Assembly: GCA_033763335.1 (NCBI GenBank)
Contig: JANRKU010000008.1
Coordinates: forward strand, 1 to 64,000
Length of the DNA: 64,000 nt
Origin: GCA-2794515 sp033763335
GTDB taxonomy: Bacteria; Chloroflexota; Anaerolineae; Aggregatilineales; Phototrophicaceae
Reading direction: 5' to 3'
The notes under the pieces were generated by a model. That model had not been told where the DNA came from, did not search any database, and worked only from the letters and a program-made list of their open reading frames with translations. Shown piece after piece: positions 16,286 to 24,668 of the stretch. Within the stretch, counting starts at the first letter, position 1; the number at the start of each line of letters is the position of its first letter. Made by a program: the position numbers and the translations under genes.

Positions 16286-17676
16286 AACCATCCCCCCGTA
16301 ATCATATCTTGCTTGTCATTTGGCTTAGTGTGGTGCTTCTCGCTTGTAGTTTGGGCGCACCAGAAGCCCCGCCGACATTGCTCCCACGCAAGACGGATAT
16401 GCCAACCCCACAACCACCCCTTAGCTATGCTACCCCACAAGGTGGTGTGACTGCGCCAGACCAATCTACACTCGGCGCACCTCAGCAAACCAACGTGGAT
16501 GTGGAATTATTTAATTTGATGAATCGTGTTGAGTCTGATAGGCTCATGGCACATATCAACGTGCTGGTCGGGTTTTATACCCGTCATGTCAATTCGCCCA
16601 CTCAATCTCTGTCACAAGGGGTTGGGGCGGCGGCGACCTATATCAGCGATACCTTTAAGCAGATTCAAGCCCAATCTGGCGGAAAATTTATCACATTTGA
16701 GCAAAATTTTGATGCCAGCTACAACGGGATTGTCAGCAGTCAACGCAATATCATTGGCTATATTCAAGGCACAAGTGCCGAAGCGGGCATTATCGTGGTC
16801 GGCGCACATTATGATAGCCGTACCGATGAATTGACCGATTCGGGCGCATTTGCCCCCGGTGCCGATGATAATGGCTCTGGTGTGGCGGCAATTTTGGAGA
16901 TGGCGCGTGTCCTTAGCACCAGCCCCATGCGAGCCACTGTGCTTTTTGTGCTATTTTCTGCAGAAGAAGTTGGCAGACAGGGCAGTAAAGCCTTTGTGGA
17001 AAAATACATCATCCCCAATAACCTGCCTGTGATAGGCATGTTGAATTTGGATACGATAGGCAGTCATAACGACCTGCGTGGCAATGTCAATGATGGCGAT
17101 TTACGCCTATTTTCTGCGCCACCCAATGAATCACGGTCACGGCAATTTGCACGCTCCCTGAATTTCATCGCCTATTATCACAAATTGGATTTGAACCTCG
17201 CCATGCAAAACGAAATTGACCGTGAAGGTCGGTATGGCGACCATGAATCGTTTGAAGAAAAAGGGTTTCCATCATCGCGTATCATCGAATCACTAGAAGA
17301 CACTCCCAAACGTGAAGGACGTGATACAGTAGATGGGGTAGAACCCAATTATTTGCTCAAATCTACCCGTACCATCATGGGCATTTTATATGCACTCGGT
17401 GGCGGACCTGTCCCCCCGCGCAATATCGTCCTACGCGATATCGGAGAAGGCAATAGCACCCTTGTATGGGAAGCAGTACCCGATGCAGGGCGGTATGTGG
17501 TGGGGTTGCGCCGACCCAATTCATTGATATTTGACCAATATTTCACCGTCATAGACCCAACATCGGGCGCAATGGCGACGGTAAACTGGCAAATCTATGA
17601 AGCGGTAGCTGTGGCGGCGGTGGATAGTCGCGGTGTGGTGGGGCGCTTTAGCGAAGAGTATCGTATTGAACGATAA
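16282..17676 (+). CDS. M28-family zinc aminopeptidase-like lipoprotein
   Basis: The protein starts MKPSPRNHILLVIWLSVVLLACS: a lipoprotein signal peptide with lipobox LLAC and Cys22 as the anchored residue. The peptidase domain shows M28 zinc-site segments: GAHYDSR (His), PGADDNGSGVAAILE (bridging Asp) and FSAEEVGRQGS (catalytic Glu and ligand Glu). Further ligands are expected in NLDTIG and near GDHESFEEKGF. A C-terminal fibronectin-like segment follows (IVLRDIGEGNSTLVWEAVPDAGRYVVGLRRP). It probably cleaves peptides outside the membrane. The ATG at 16282 overlaps the kinase stop codon, so I reject an upstream TTG. Co-expression with a membrane kinase is notable; any functional tie is inference. 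Confidence 0.9.
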   Translation: MKPSPRNHILLVIWLSVVLLACSLGAPEAPPTLLPRKTDMPTPQPPLSYATPQGGVTAPDQSTLGAPQQTNVDVELFNLMNRVESDRLMAHINVLVGFYTRHVNSPTQSLSQGVGAAATYISDTFKQIQAQSGGKFITFEQNFDASYNGIVSSQRNIIGYIQGTSAEAGIIVVGAHYDSRTDELTDSGAFAPGADDNGSGVAAILEMARVLSTSPMRATVLFVLFSAEEVGRQGSKAFVEKYIIPNNLPVIGMLNLDTIGSHNDLRGNVNDGDLRLFSAPPNESRSRQFARSLNFIAYYHKLDLNLAMQNEIDREGRYGDHESFEEKGFPSSRIIESLEDTPKREGRDTVDGVEPNYLLKSTRTIMGILYALGGGPVPPRNIVLRDIGEGNSTLVWEAVPDAGRYVVGLRRPNSLIFDQYFTVIDPTSGAMATVNWQIYEAVAVAAVDSRGVVGRFSEEYRIER

Positions 17677-17714
17677 AACAACATCTTTAACAATCGAATA
17701 ACTCTGAAAGGGAT

Positions 17715-18626
17715 ATGATGCCTCATCTCAAGGTCATTTTTAATTTATTTAAAAGAACCTATCTCGAATGGAATGATGATAATATCCCTCGCCTAGCGGC
17801 GGCGTTGGCGTATTATATTACATTTTCACTCGCGCCATTATTGGTGTTAACCATTGCCATTGTCGGATTTGTCTTACAGAGACCCGATGCACACGACACC
17901 TTAGTCAATCTTGTCAATGAAACCATCGGATTATCTGCTGGGTCATTTATTTCGGGTCTCATTGAAGGGATTCGTCAACCACAGAGTGGCGTTGTATCCA
18001 CCGTGTTGAGCGTTCTCGCGTTGTTCTTTGGGGCGTTGGCTGTATTTGAACAACTCAAAGGGGCGTTAAACACCATTTGGCATGTCCCCAAAGAAAAAAT
18101 ACGGGGTGGTATTCGCGGATTTCTATTTAACAAGCTCATCTCGTTTACAATGATAATCATGCTTGGATTTTTAATGGCGGCATCGCTCCTTCTCACAGGG
18201 TTTAGTAGTATTGTAGAATCATTTGTTTTATCCATCATACCGAGTGCAGAATTACCGATTCGGGTAGCGCACATCCTATTCTCTTTTGCCCTCGTGACGA
18301 TTTTATTTGCCATCATTTATCGGATTTTGCCCGATATTACGTTACAATGGCGTGATGTGTGGGTGGGGGCAATGGTGACCATGCTTTTATTTAATTTGGG
18401 CAGATTTGTGCTTGGGCTGTATTTGTCTAATAGTGGCACAGCCAGTTTATATGGGGCGGCAGGTAGCTTTGTCTTAATTTTGCTCTGGATTTATTATTCA
18501 GCATTGATTGTGCTATTTGGGGCAAAATTTACCCAAGTGTATTCGATAACGTTTGGTTCATTACGAGATATCCAAGCGATTAAACAACAGGTACTCATTG
18601 AGCAAGAAAATGCTTCTAATGGGTAG
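17715..18626 (+). CDS. YihY/BrkB-family membrane protein
   Basis: A 303-residue protein with six hydrophobic segments. It carries the family signature near the N-terminus (RLAAALAYYITFSLAPLLVL) and the conserved end LYGAAGSFVLILLWIYYSALIVLFGAKFT. The family was once called ribonuclease BN in error; the true function is not settled and proposals include transport or envelope stress roles. AAAGGG lies just before a double ATG (17715/17718). It is 38 bp after the peptidase gene and may belong to the same transcript. Confidence 0.88.
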   Translation: MMPHLKVIFNLFKRTYLEWNDDNIPRLAAALAYYITFSLAPLLVLTIAIVGFVLQRPDAHDTLVNLVNETIGLSAGSFISGLIEGIRQPQSGVVSTVLSVLALFFGALAVFEQLKGALNTIWHVPKEKIRGGIRGFLFNKLISFTMIIMLGFLMAASLLLTGFSSIVESFVLSIIPSAELPIRVAHILFSFALVTILFAIIYRILPDITLQWRDVWVGAMVTMLLFNLGRFVLGLYLSNSGTASLYGAAGSFVLILLWIYYSALIVLFGAKFTQVYSITFGSLRDIQAIKQQVLIEQENASNG

Positions 18627-18647
18627 AGAGATAAAATGGAAAAGATG

Positions 18648-18656
18648 TGCTATAAT
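18648..18656 (+). promoter_or_regulatory. Extended -10 promoter for the D12 methyltransferase
   Basis: TGCTATAAT, identical to the extended -10 elements at 2309, 22907 and 25685. Predicted transcription start is near 18663, 25 nt before the ATG at 18688. Confidence 0.65.
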
Positions 18657-18686
18657 AGCCTTATAATCATGAATAATAAGGCTATT
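18654..18686. promoter_or_regulatory. 11-bp inverted repeat between -10 and start of the methyltransferase gene
   Basis: AATAGCCTTAT (18654-18664) and ATAAGGCTATT (18676-18686) form a perfect inverted repeat separated by 11 nt. The left arm overlaps the -10 box and the right arm contains the only ribosome-site-like AAGG before the ATG at 18688. This is the right place for an operator that represses the methylase promoter; it could also affect translation, though transcription probably begins within the left arm. Confidence 0.6.
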
Positions 18687-18687
18687 T

Positions 18688-19554
18688 ATGAACGCAATTA
18701 ACTCCCCATTTAGATACCCAGGTGGAAAATTTTACGCAAGGAAATTAATCCTGAGTCGTTTGTTTCCCCATAATAGTTATATAGAGCCTTTCGCAGGGGG
18801 GGCTTCTATTTTTTTTGCAAAAACAAAAGTCAAAGATAATTGGCTTAATGACGCAGATTCAGACCTTATTAACTGCTATCATCACATTCGTGACCATGTA
18901 GATAGCTTAATAACCTTTTTAGATGGGCTACCTGCTACTAAAGAACTTCACCACTATTATAAAAATCAATTTACCCCACAAAATGACCTTGAACGTGCTG
19001 GTAGATGGTATTACCTCAACCGTACATCTTATTCAGGCATTATGAATCGACAAAATTGCTATTGGGGTTATGGGGATAAATTTAGTATGCGCCCAGAAAA
19101 TTGGGCAAGACATCTTCAACGATGTTCAGAAAAATTACAGACTGTGAAAATTACAAATCAAGATTTTGAAACTGTAATTGAAACAGCACCAGATGGGTCA
19201 TTCTTATTCATAGACCCACCGTACTTCAATGCTGACCAAGATAAATTTTATACCTGTAGTTTTTCTACAGATGACCATTATCGTTTACAAGCAGTTCTAC
19301 AAAAACATGCCCATCGCATTAAATTTTTGTTGACTTATGATAATTCATCAGAAATATATGCACTTTATGATTGGGTAAGTGCCATAGAGACACAAGAATG
19401 GAATTACACCATCAATCGCACAGATGACCAAAAAGAAAAATCATCTACCAAAGGCAAGCGATATAGAGGACAAGAATTGTTCATCACAAATTATCAATCA
19501 GATAAATCAAGTATCCATGCACCTGCTATGGTTCAATTACCTCTTTGGGAATAA
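18688..19554 (+). CDS. D12-class (Dam-type) DNA N6-adenine methyltransferase
   Basis: A 288-residue enzyme of the alpha-class adenine methylases. N-terminal SPFRYPGGK (residues 6-14), motif I EPFAGGAS (33-40) and catalytic DPPYFN (176-181) are all present, plus LTYDNSSEI and the C-terminal RGQELFITNY typical of the group. It methylates adenine N6 in a short site; GATC (Dam, DpnII) and GATATC (EcoRV) are known targets in this class, but specificity cannot be assigned. It converges with a putative nuclease gene, the two 3' ends overlapping by 22 bp, forming a type II restriction-modification system. Composition is AT-richer than the neighbours, consistent with transfer. Confidence 0.93.
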   Translation: MNAINSPFRYPGGKFYARKLILSRLFPHNSYIEPFAGGASIFFAKTKVKDNWLNDADSDLINCYHHIRDHVDSLITFLDGLPATKELHHYYKNQFTPQNDLERAGRWYYLNRTSYSGIMNRQNCYWGYGDKFSMRPENWARHLQRCSEKLQTVKITNQDFETVIETAPDGSFLFIDPPYFNADQDKFYTCSFSTDDHYRLQAVLQKHAHRIKFLLTYDNSSEIYALYDWVSAIETQEWNYTINRTDDQKEKSSTKGKRYRGQELFITNYQSDKSSIHAPAMVQLPLWE

Positions 19555-20372
19555 GGAATAGATGATGAAAATAGGGCTTCGGCATCTTTTATGTCATACC
19601 ATGGGGCATTTGGTTTGAGTGAATTATCAGAAAAAAATATTTTGGGGTAATTGGGAATAAATCCACAACCATACTGATTTTGACATTTTGCACGAGAACA
19701 TTTAATTCCTTCGCCATTATTTTTGGCATCTTGAGGGACTAAATCTTGTGAGCGTGCAATATAAAGTTTATTAAATGCAAAGTTTTGTATATCACCATCT
19801 TGATAACCTAATCCCTGTAAGAATTGTTCTCCTTCGATACTCGGTTTCCAAATAAACAACCCATTTTCATCTGTTTCGTAAAAAGAATTTCCAATGGATG
19901 TGATAACAATATCAAAATCTGCTACACGATATTGGTCACTATGAATGCCTAATTGGTCAACCAAAACACCTAAAATGGGTGCTAACCGTTCTTGCATTTC
20001 TTTTCCGAGTGTTCGGCTACGCATACATTTCACTTCAATGCGATGTAGTTTTTGTTTTGGGAAATAAGTGTAACTCCCCTTTTTTGCTAATTTACATTCA
20101 ACAATAAAACGATGATTTTGTTGCATATCTATAACTGCCACATCTTCATCATGATACCCCAATTGAGGATTGACCATCTTTTTAGTCACTTGAAAACGAT
20201 TGGTGAGTATATGTTGTAATGTGGATAAAACCGTAAATTCAAAGGCTTTCCCTCTAATCATTGGAATAACTTTTGGGTCTTTTAAGACCTCATGTAGATG
20301 ATTTATAGGGATATTATAAGTATCACAAAACCTCTTTAATTCAGTAAACCAGTTTGTTTCATCAAATTGCAT
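19533..20372 (-). CDS. Putative type II restriction endonuclease, partner of the D12 methylase
   Basis: A 279-residue protein with a PD-(D/E)XK-like core: DEDVAVIDMQQNHRFIVECKLAKKG, where Asp before VAVID and the E-C-K triad fit metal-dependent nucleases. A cysteine cluster (CSRAKCQNQYGC) near the C-terminus may bind zinc. No family name comes to mind. The nuclease call rests on the core motif and on convergence with the adenine methylase. Its start codon lies 11 bp inside the 3' end of the flippase-like gene upstream, so it may be transcribed from that gene's promoter. AT-rich composition resembles the methylase. Confidence 0.72.
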   Translation of the reverse strand: MQFDETNWFTELKRFCDTYNIPINHLHEVLKDPKVIPMIRGKAFEFTVLSTLQHILTNRFQVTKKMVNPQLGYHDEDVAVIDMQQNHRFIVECKLAKKGSYTYFPKQKLHRIEVKCMRSRTLGKEMQERLAPILGVLVDQLGIHSDQYRVADFDIVITSIGNSFYETDENGLFIWKPSIEGEQFLQGLGYQDGDIQNFAFNKLYIARSQDLVPQDAKNNGEGIKCSRAKCQNQYGCGFIPNYPKIFFSDNSLKPNAPWYDIKDAEALFSSSIPYSQRGN

Positions 20373-21393
20373 CTGAAGTATCCTCTATTTCTTCCACATG
20401 CCCTTCTGCGACCTCCAAAATACCGCTTACGGTGAGGGTTTCTGCCCAAATGCCATATAATCCGGGGGCGGTGTAGCTCAATAGGGTGATGAGATGCAAC
20501 GTGAGTCCTAATGCCAAGCCTGCCTCGCTGGAATACCCCTGACTGGTCATTGCGAGGATGGCGCTCCCCTCAATCGCACCCACACTCGCTATCGTTGTGG
20601 GGATGATAATTGCCAATGCCGCCGCCACCACAAATAATGTCGCTTCTGCCCATGTCGCATTTGGGAAAAGTGCGGTGATGAGGAAATAATATGCTACGAC
20701 CAAACATGCCCATGCCATCACATTCCAAAACATCACCAACGCAAAAAATTTAGGGCGGCGAATCATGGCGAATCCGAGCAGGACATTATCTAAAATCCGC
20801 ACCGCATTTAATTTTTTGAGGATAGCGATGCGGTCTGATAGTCCTATCACGATGTTTCGTGTCAAATTTTGGAAAATGGTCACCATCAGCACCAAGCCAA
20901 TACTAGCGAGGATAGAGGCAATGGTGATAAGTCCCATCACCGATTGAATATCGGGCGGGACGGTGGTCAATCCTGTGAGCGTGAGGGCAATTAATACCAC
21001 CAATGCCAAAAAGTCGAGGAGGCGCTCAACGACCACAAGGCTCAAGCCTGTCGAGCGCGGAATACGCGGATTCCCATGCGCCGCGCCTTCCACACGCACC
21101 AAATCCCCTGCCCGAAATGGCAACAGGTTATTCACAAAAAACGCCACACTGGTCAAATTGAGGCTACGCTTGAGGGGGAGTTGTCCACAATGGATATAAT
21201 GCCAGCGCAACCCACGCGCACCCAATCCGAGCGTAATCATGCCAAAAGCGATGAGGACATTGCCAAATTCTAGGCTACCAATGGCTTTTAGGGCTTCTTC
21301 CCACTGAATATCACGCATAACCAAATAGAGCAAAAAGCTACTGACGACAACGCTGATACCAATACCAAGCCAAAAACGTTTTTTGCGAAACAT
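20362..21393 (-). CDS. Lysylphosphatidylglycerol-synthase-TM/UPF0104 flippase-like protein
   Basis: A 343-residue integral membrane protein with about eight hydrophobic segments. The family motif LPFRAGDLVRVEGA (about residues 90-105) and the LGFAMIRRPK loop are visible. The fold is the membrane half of MprF and related AglD/YbhN proteins, linked to lipid or glycolipid flipping. The catalytic aminoacyl-transfer domain of full MprF is absent. In a region rich in glycosyltransferases a role in moving lipid-linked sugars is plausible. The restriction enzyme gene overlaps its 3' end by 11 bp. Confidence 0.85.
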   Translation of the reverse strand: MFRKKRFWLGIGISVVVSSFLLYLVMRDIQWEEALKAIGSLEFGNVLIAFGMITLGLGARGLRWHYIHCGQLPLKRSLNLTSVAFFVNNLLPFRAGDLVRVEGAAHGNPRIPRSTGLSLVVVERLLDFLALVVLIALTLTGLTTVPPDIQSVMGLITIASILASIGLVLMVTIFQNLTRNIVIGLSDRIAILKKLNAVRILDNVLLGFAMIRRPKFFALVMFWNVMAWACLVVAYYFLITALFPNATWAEATLFVVAAALAIIIPTTIASVGAIEGSAILAMTSQGYSSEAGLALGLTLHLITLLSYTAPGLYGIWAETLTVSGILEVAEGHVEEIEDTSDAI

Positions 21394-21468
21394 AGGGGTG
21401 TCCTTCTATGGTTTTATATGACAAATGAGGCATGAATAGATTATGTCCATATATCCTATATGTGAATT

Positions 21469-21496
21469 GTAAGGGCGCAACATGTTGCGCCCTTAC
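21469..21496. repeat. 28-bp perfect palindrome, GCGCAACATGTTGCGC family
   Basis: GGGCGCAACATGTTGCGCCC flanked on both sides by complementary GTAA/TTAC, so the whole 28 bp is a perfect palindrome. It lies in the spacer after asnS and before the flippase-like gene, both on the minus strand. Confidence 0.9.
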
Positions 21497-21525
21497 GGAT
21501 TATAACTGGTAAATACCCACAATTA

Positions 21526-22866
21526 TCATGGGGTCTTACGGCTCAACATACGGGCATAGGGAATCGTTTCGCGGATATGAGGCAAGCCACACAACCACGC
21601 CACAGTGCGTTCTATCCCCAAACCGAAACCCGCGTGAGGGACGCTCCCGAATTTGCGTAAATCCATATACCATGTGTAATTTTCTGCGGGCAATTTTTGG
21701 TCTGCGATGCGTTTTTCCAGCAGGTCATGGTCATAAATGCGTTCACTCCCGCCGATAATTTCGCCATAGCCTTCTGGCGCGAGCAAATCCACACTGCGAC
21801 ACACCTCTGGGCGACCTTCTACGGGTTGCATATAAAAGGCTTTGACGGCGGTGGGATAGTGATAGACGAACACGGGCGTATCAAACATTTGGGTAAGCGC
21901 GGTTTCGTGTGGGCTACCAAAATCTTCGCCCCATGTCATTTTGAGTTGTGGTTTGAGTTCATCATCATCTGACAGAGACTCATAATGGGCTTGGAGGCGT
22001 TGCACCGCTTCATCATAGCTAATCCGCGCAAATGGGGATTTCACATTCGCCAATTTGGTCAAATCGCGTTCTAAAATTGCCAATTCACCCGCGTGCTTTT
22101 CCAGCACTTGCGACACCGTATAGCGCACCATGTTTTCTTCGACATCCATCAATTCTTCGAGTGAGCAGAAGGCAATTTCTGGCTCTAGCATCCAAAATTC
22201 GGCTAAATGACGGCGGGTTTTCGATTTTTCGGCGCGGAAAGTCGGACCAAAGCAATACACTTTGCCGAATGCCATCATATTAGCTTCGTTATACAATTGC
22301 CCCGTTTGTGCGAGATAGGCAGGTTCACCGTGATAATCAATCTCGAATAGCGAGGTGGTATCTTCCCCTGCTGATGGGGTGATGATGGGGGTATCTACCA
22401 ACAAATAGCCATTATCATCCAACCAATTCCGCATAGAACGGATAATGGTGGCGCGGATGCGTAAAATTGCCCATTGGCGCGATGAACGCAACCACAAATG
22501 GCGGTTATCCATCAAAAATTCCACGCCGTGTTCTTTGGGGGTGATGGGATATTCTTGTGCCAATTGGATGAGGGATATGGATTTGACACCCACCTCATAC
22601 CCACCCGGATATCCGGGGGCGCGGTCATCTTTGCGGACAGTCCCCGTGATGCTGATGGATGATTCTTGGGTCAATTTGCGGGCGAGTTCAAAATCGTCTT
22701 CTGATACATCATTTTTGAACACCACACATTGGGCGATGCCAGAACCATCGCGCAGTTTGATAAATTCCAATTTACCCTTGCCTGTGCGGTCATAAACCCA
22801 CCCGCGCAGGGTGATTTCTTGCCCATCGTATTGAGCAATGTCTTTGATGAGGATTGTTTGTGCCAC
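21526..22866 (-). CDS. asnS: Asparaginyl-tRNA synthetase
   Basis: A 446-residue class IIb synthetase: N-terminal OB-fold anticodon-binding domain (ITLRGWVYDRTGKGKLEFIKLRDGSG, residues 14-40) followed by the catalytic domain. Motif 2 reads FGPTFRAEKSKTRRHLAEFWMLEPE and motif 3 reads GFGLGIERTVAWLCGLPHIRETIPYAR. The ending PYARMLSRKTP, as well as the HLAEF run, favours AsnRS over AspRS or LysRS. It charges tRNA-Asn in the cytoplasm. The start is a GTG at 22866 with AGGAG 8 nt upstream. No T-box leader is seen; the spacer is short. Confidence 0.95.
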   Translation of the reverse strand: MAQTILIKDIAQYDGQEITLRGWVYDRTGKGKLEFIKLRDGSGIAQCVVFKNDVSEDDFELARKLTQESSISITGTVRKDDRAPGYPGGYEVGVKSISLIQLAQEYPITPKEHGVEFLMDNRHLWLRSSRQWAILRIRATIIRSMRNWLDDNGYLLVDTPIITPSAGEDTTSLFEIDYHGEPAYLAQTGQLYNEANMMAFGKVYCFGPTFRAEKSKTRRHLAEFWMLEPEIAFCSLEELMDVEENMVRYTVSQVLEKHAGELAILERDLTKLANVKSPFARISYDEAVQRLQAHYESLSDDDELKPQLKMTWGEDFGSPHETALTQMFDTPVFVYHYPTAVKAFYMQPVEGRPEVCRSVDLLAPEGYGEIIGGSERIYDHDLLEKRIADQKLPAENYTWYMDLRKFGSVPHAGFGLGIERTVAWLCGLPHIRETIPYARMLSRKTP

Positions 22867-22906
22867 GAAAATTTCTCCTAAAAAGGTTGTTTGTGTATGA
22901 GCGATT

Positions 22907-22915
22907 ATTATAGCA
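22907..22915 (-). promoter_or_regulatory. Extended -10 promoter for asnS
   Basis: Minus-strand TGCTATAAT, ending about 40 nt before the GTG start of asnS. The same 9-mer serves three other units. A TACAAT at 22940-22945 on the plus strand could drive the divergent small-gene operon. Confidence 0.65.
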
Positions 22916-22982
22916 CGGGGATGAATGTCCGTAATGGGTTACAATGATAAGATGATGGTTGTTCAGTGAGATAAAAATTTAT

Positions 22983-23246
22983 ATGGACAAATTTTTGATT
23001 AATCAGATAGGCAAAATAACACAGGGGCAATACAAGGATTGGTATGTCCTTATTGAGCCTTATGAGCAAGAGGATGAGATGTTCCTCATTTTAATCTGTA
23101 ATTATCCAAGTTTCAAAAAAGGTGAATTGCCAAAAGAACTAGAAGCTAAAGCTATTGGTTATGATTCATTTGCTCAAAACATACCATCACTTCTTTTGCA
23201 TATAGAAGATTGGCATATTGATTGGGATTGGAAAAGTGAAAATTAG
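22983..23246 (+). CDS. Small protein of unknown function, tandem paralog A
   Basis: An 87-residue soluble protein, starting MDKFLINQIGKITQGQYKDW. I do not recognise the family. It shares with the next protein the pattern G-x-I-x4-Y-K-x-W-Y-x-L-I-E-P, a FLI strand, a YDxFA segment and an identical IDWDW end. That suggests a compact beta-rich fold and an ancient tandem duplication. I use the ATG at 22983 rather than an upstream alternative because similarity to the paralog starts there. It is the first of four closely spaced genes. Small acidic tandem paralogs are common among immunity proteins of toxin systems, but no toxin is seen here. Confidence 0.65.
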   Translation: MDKFLINQIGKITQGQYKDWYVLIEPYEQEDEMFLILICNYPSFKKGELPKELEAKAIGYDSFAQNIPSLLLHIEDWHIDWDWKSEN

Positions 23247-23250
23247 GTCA

Positions 23251-23490
23251 ATGGACTTCAAAATTAACACACAAGGCATCATTAAAAATGGGGAATACAA
23301 AGGCTGGTATATTTTGATTGAGCCATTTTCAGAAAATACCAAAGCCTTTCTTATCTTTTTTTCAAATCAACCACTTGATGATAAGCCACAAGAGGGAAAG
23401 ATTGTGTATGATAATTTCGCTGATGATGAGGAAACAGTTGGCTATCAGATTGAAGGGTTAGATATTGATTGGGATTGGTGCATAGGTTAA
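23251..23490 (+). CDS. Small protein of unknown function, tandem paralog B
   Basis: A 79-residue acidic protein, MDFKINTQGIIKNGEYKGWY..., paralogous to the preceding gene over its whole length and ending in the same IDWDW, encoded by the identical 15 bases ATTGATTGGGATTGG. It starts 4 bp after the stop of paralog A. No signal peptide or membrane segment. Function unknown; see paralog A for context. Confidence 0.65.
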   Translation: MDFKINTQGIIKNGEYKGWYILIEPFSENTKAFLIFFSNQPLDDKPQEGKIVYDNFADDEETVGYQIEGLDIDWDWCIG

Positions 23491-23500
23491 AGATTGCAAA

Positions 23501-24064
23501 ATGGCGAATAAACAATTTTTCATGATGCCAGATGAAAGTATTTCGTTTCTTGGTTCTATCATGTCACAATTCCAGTTAAATGCCGTACTGCGTGTCATTA
23601 CCCGTATAGAAATTGGTTTTGGGAAACAAGCTCGCCAAGTCACTTTTCAACAATCACAAGAACTTTCCCATTATTTAACAGATGTGGATAGCATTTATTT
23701 AACCCCCAAACGATTAAATGACGAAGAGGCTTATGAGGCATTAAATAACCCGATACGATATGGATGTGTGATATTCACACTCCCAACAATAGAAGGTAAT
23801 GATTTGGAAATGAGCTATTTTGGGGCGAAATCTGCTTGGTTAGATGATGTGAATCTTGATATACCAATTTTATATAAAGCCATTGCCAAACCACTGAAAA
23901 AATTACTGCATTATCCGATGTGGGTAGATGTTGGAAACCCAAATGGTTTAAGATTAGATAAATCTGTTGGATATACACAGGGCGCTAAATTGTGGAGTGA
24001 ACAAGGTGGAAACCTATTACAATTAAAAACGCGATTTTTCACTCAAGAAAAAATAGAAAGGTGA
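23501..24064 (+). CDS. Hypothetical protein in the small-gene operon
   Basis: A 187-residue protein beginning MANKQFFMMPDESISFLGSIM. It is probably soluble: no signal peptide, no convincing membrane helix. The family is not recognised. It starts 10 bp after paralog B and its stop overlaps the next gene's GTG (GTGA), so the four genes are one operon. AT-rich codon use resembles the other genes of the patch and differs from asnS, suggesting acquisition as a block. Confidence 0.7.
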   Translation: MANKQFFMMPDESISFLGSIMSQFQLNAVLRVITRIEIGFGKQARQVTFQQSQELSHYLTDVDSIYLTPKRLNDEEAYEALNNPIRYGCVIFTLPTIEGNDLEMSYFGAKSAWLDDVNLDIPILYKAIAKPLKKLLHYPMWVDVGNPNGLRLDKSVGYTQGAKLWSEQGGNLLQLKTRFFTQEKIER

Positions 24065-24594
24065 AGGTGTCTAACTTGCGTATTTTACGGCTAGATGAAC
24101 CGATTATCCCTGCTAAAAGTCTAGGTGGAATAAATTTGGGTGAAAAAATCATTCAAGCCGATTTACAAGAAATGATTAAACACCAATCCCTTCTTAAACC
24201 TGAAATATATACGCTGGTTTCGCCATTTCAAGTAAGGTATACACTAGAAAATAGCTCTATTTATGTCAGTGTGGATGTCAGAAATGGTAAAATTTTTCAT
24301 TTGGTTGCTTTAGAAGGCTATACTGGAAAATTATTCGATAAAATCACAGTGGGTATGAAAATTGGCGATGCTATGAAACTTGTGCCTGATTTATATTATG
24401 ATGAGGCGCAAGAGCAAGTCTTATGCAAAGACATACTCGGTATCGCTATTGACCCGCCAGAAGTTGACCCACCGCCTGACCTTGTGCCAGATATGGTAAT
24501 TTCGGCTATCAATATCTTTGTTCCCCAAATAGCTACGTTACGCGGTCATCAAGGTTTTTGGGATGTGATGCTAGAAGAAGATGGCAAATCATAA
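24061..24594 (+). CDS. Hypothetical protein in the small-gene operon
   Basis: A 177-residue soluble protein starting at a GTG that overlaps the preceding stop. Recognisable features are limited: an LGGINLGEKI segment near residue 20, a KITVGMKIGDAMKLVPDLYYDE segment near residue 100 reminiscent of a beta-turn-helix repeat, and a Pro/Asp-rich stretch (DPPEVDPPPDL). I cannot name the family. It is last in the four-gene operon; the hairpin-poor spacer that follows holds a possible -10 (TACAAT, 24623-24628) for the next gene. Confidence 0.68.
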   Translation: MKVSNLRILRLDEPIIPAKSLGGINLGEKIIQADLQEMIKHQSLLKPEIYTLVSPFQVRYTLENSSIYVSVDVRNGKIFHLVALEGYTGKLFDKITVGMKIGDAMKLVPDLYYDEAQEQVLCKDILGIAIDPPEVDPPPDLVPDMVISAINIFVPQIATLRGHQGFWDVMLEEDGKS

Positions 24595-24668
24595 GGAATT
24601 TGCGCCCCATAAAATAGTCGGTTACAATCAAAGAAAAAGACCGATTTATTATTTTTTGGAGCGATAAA

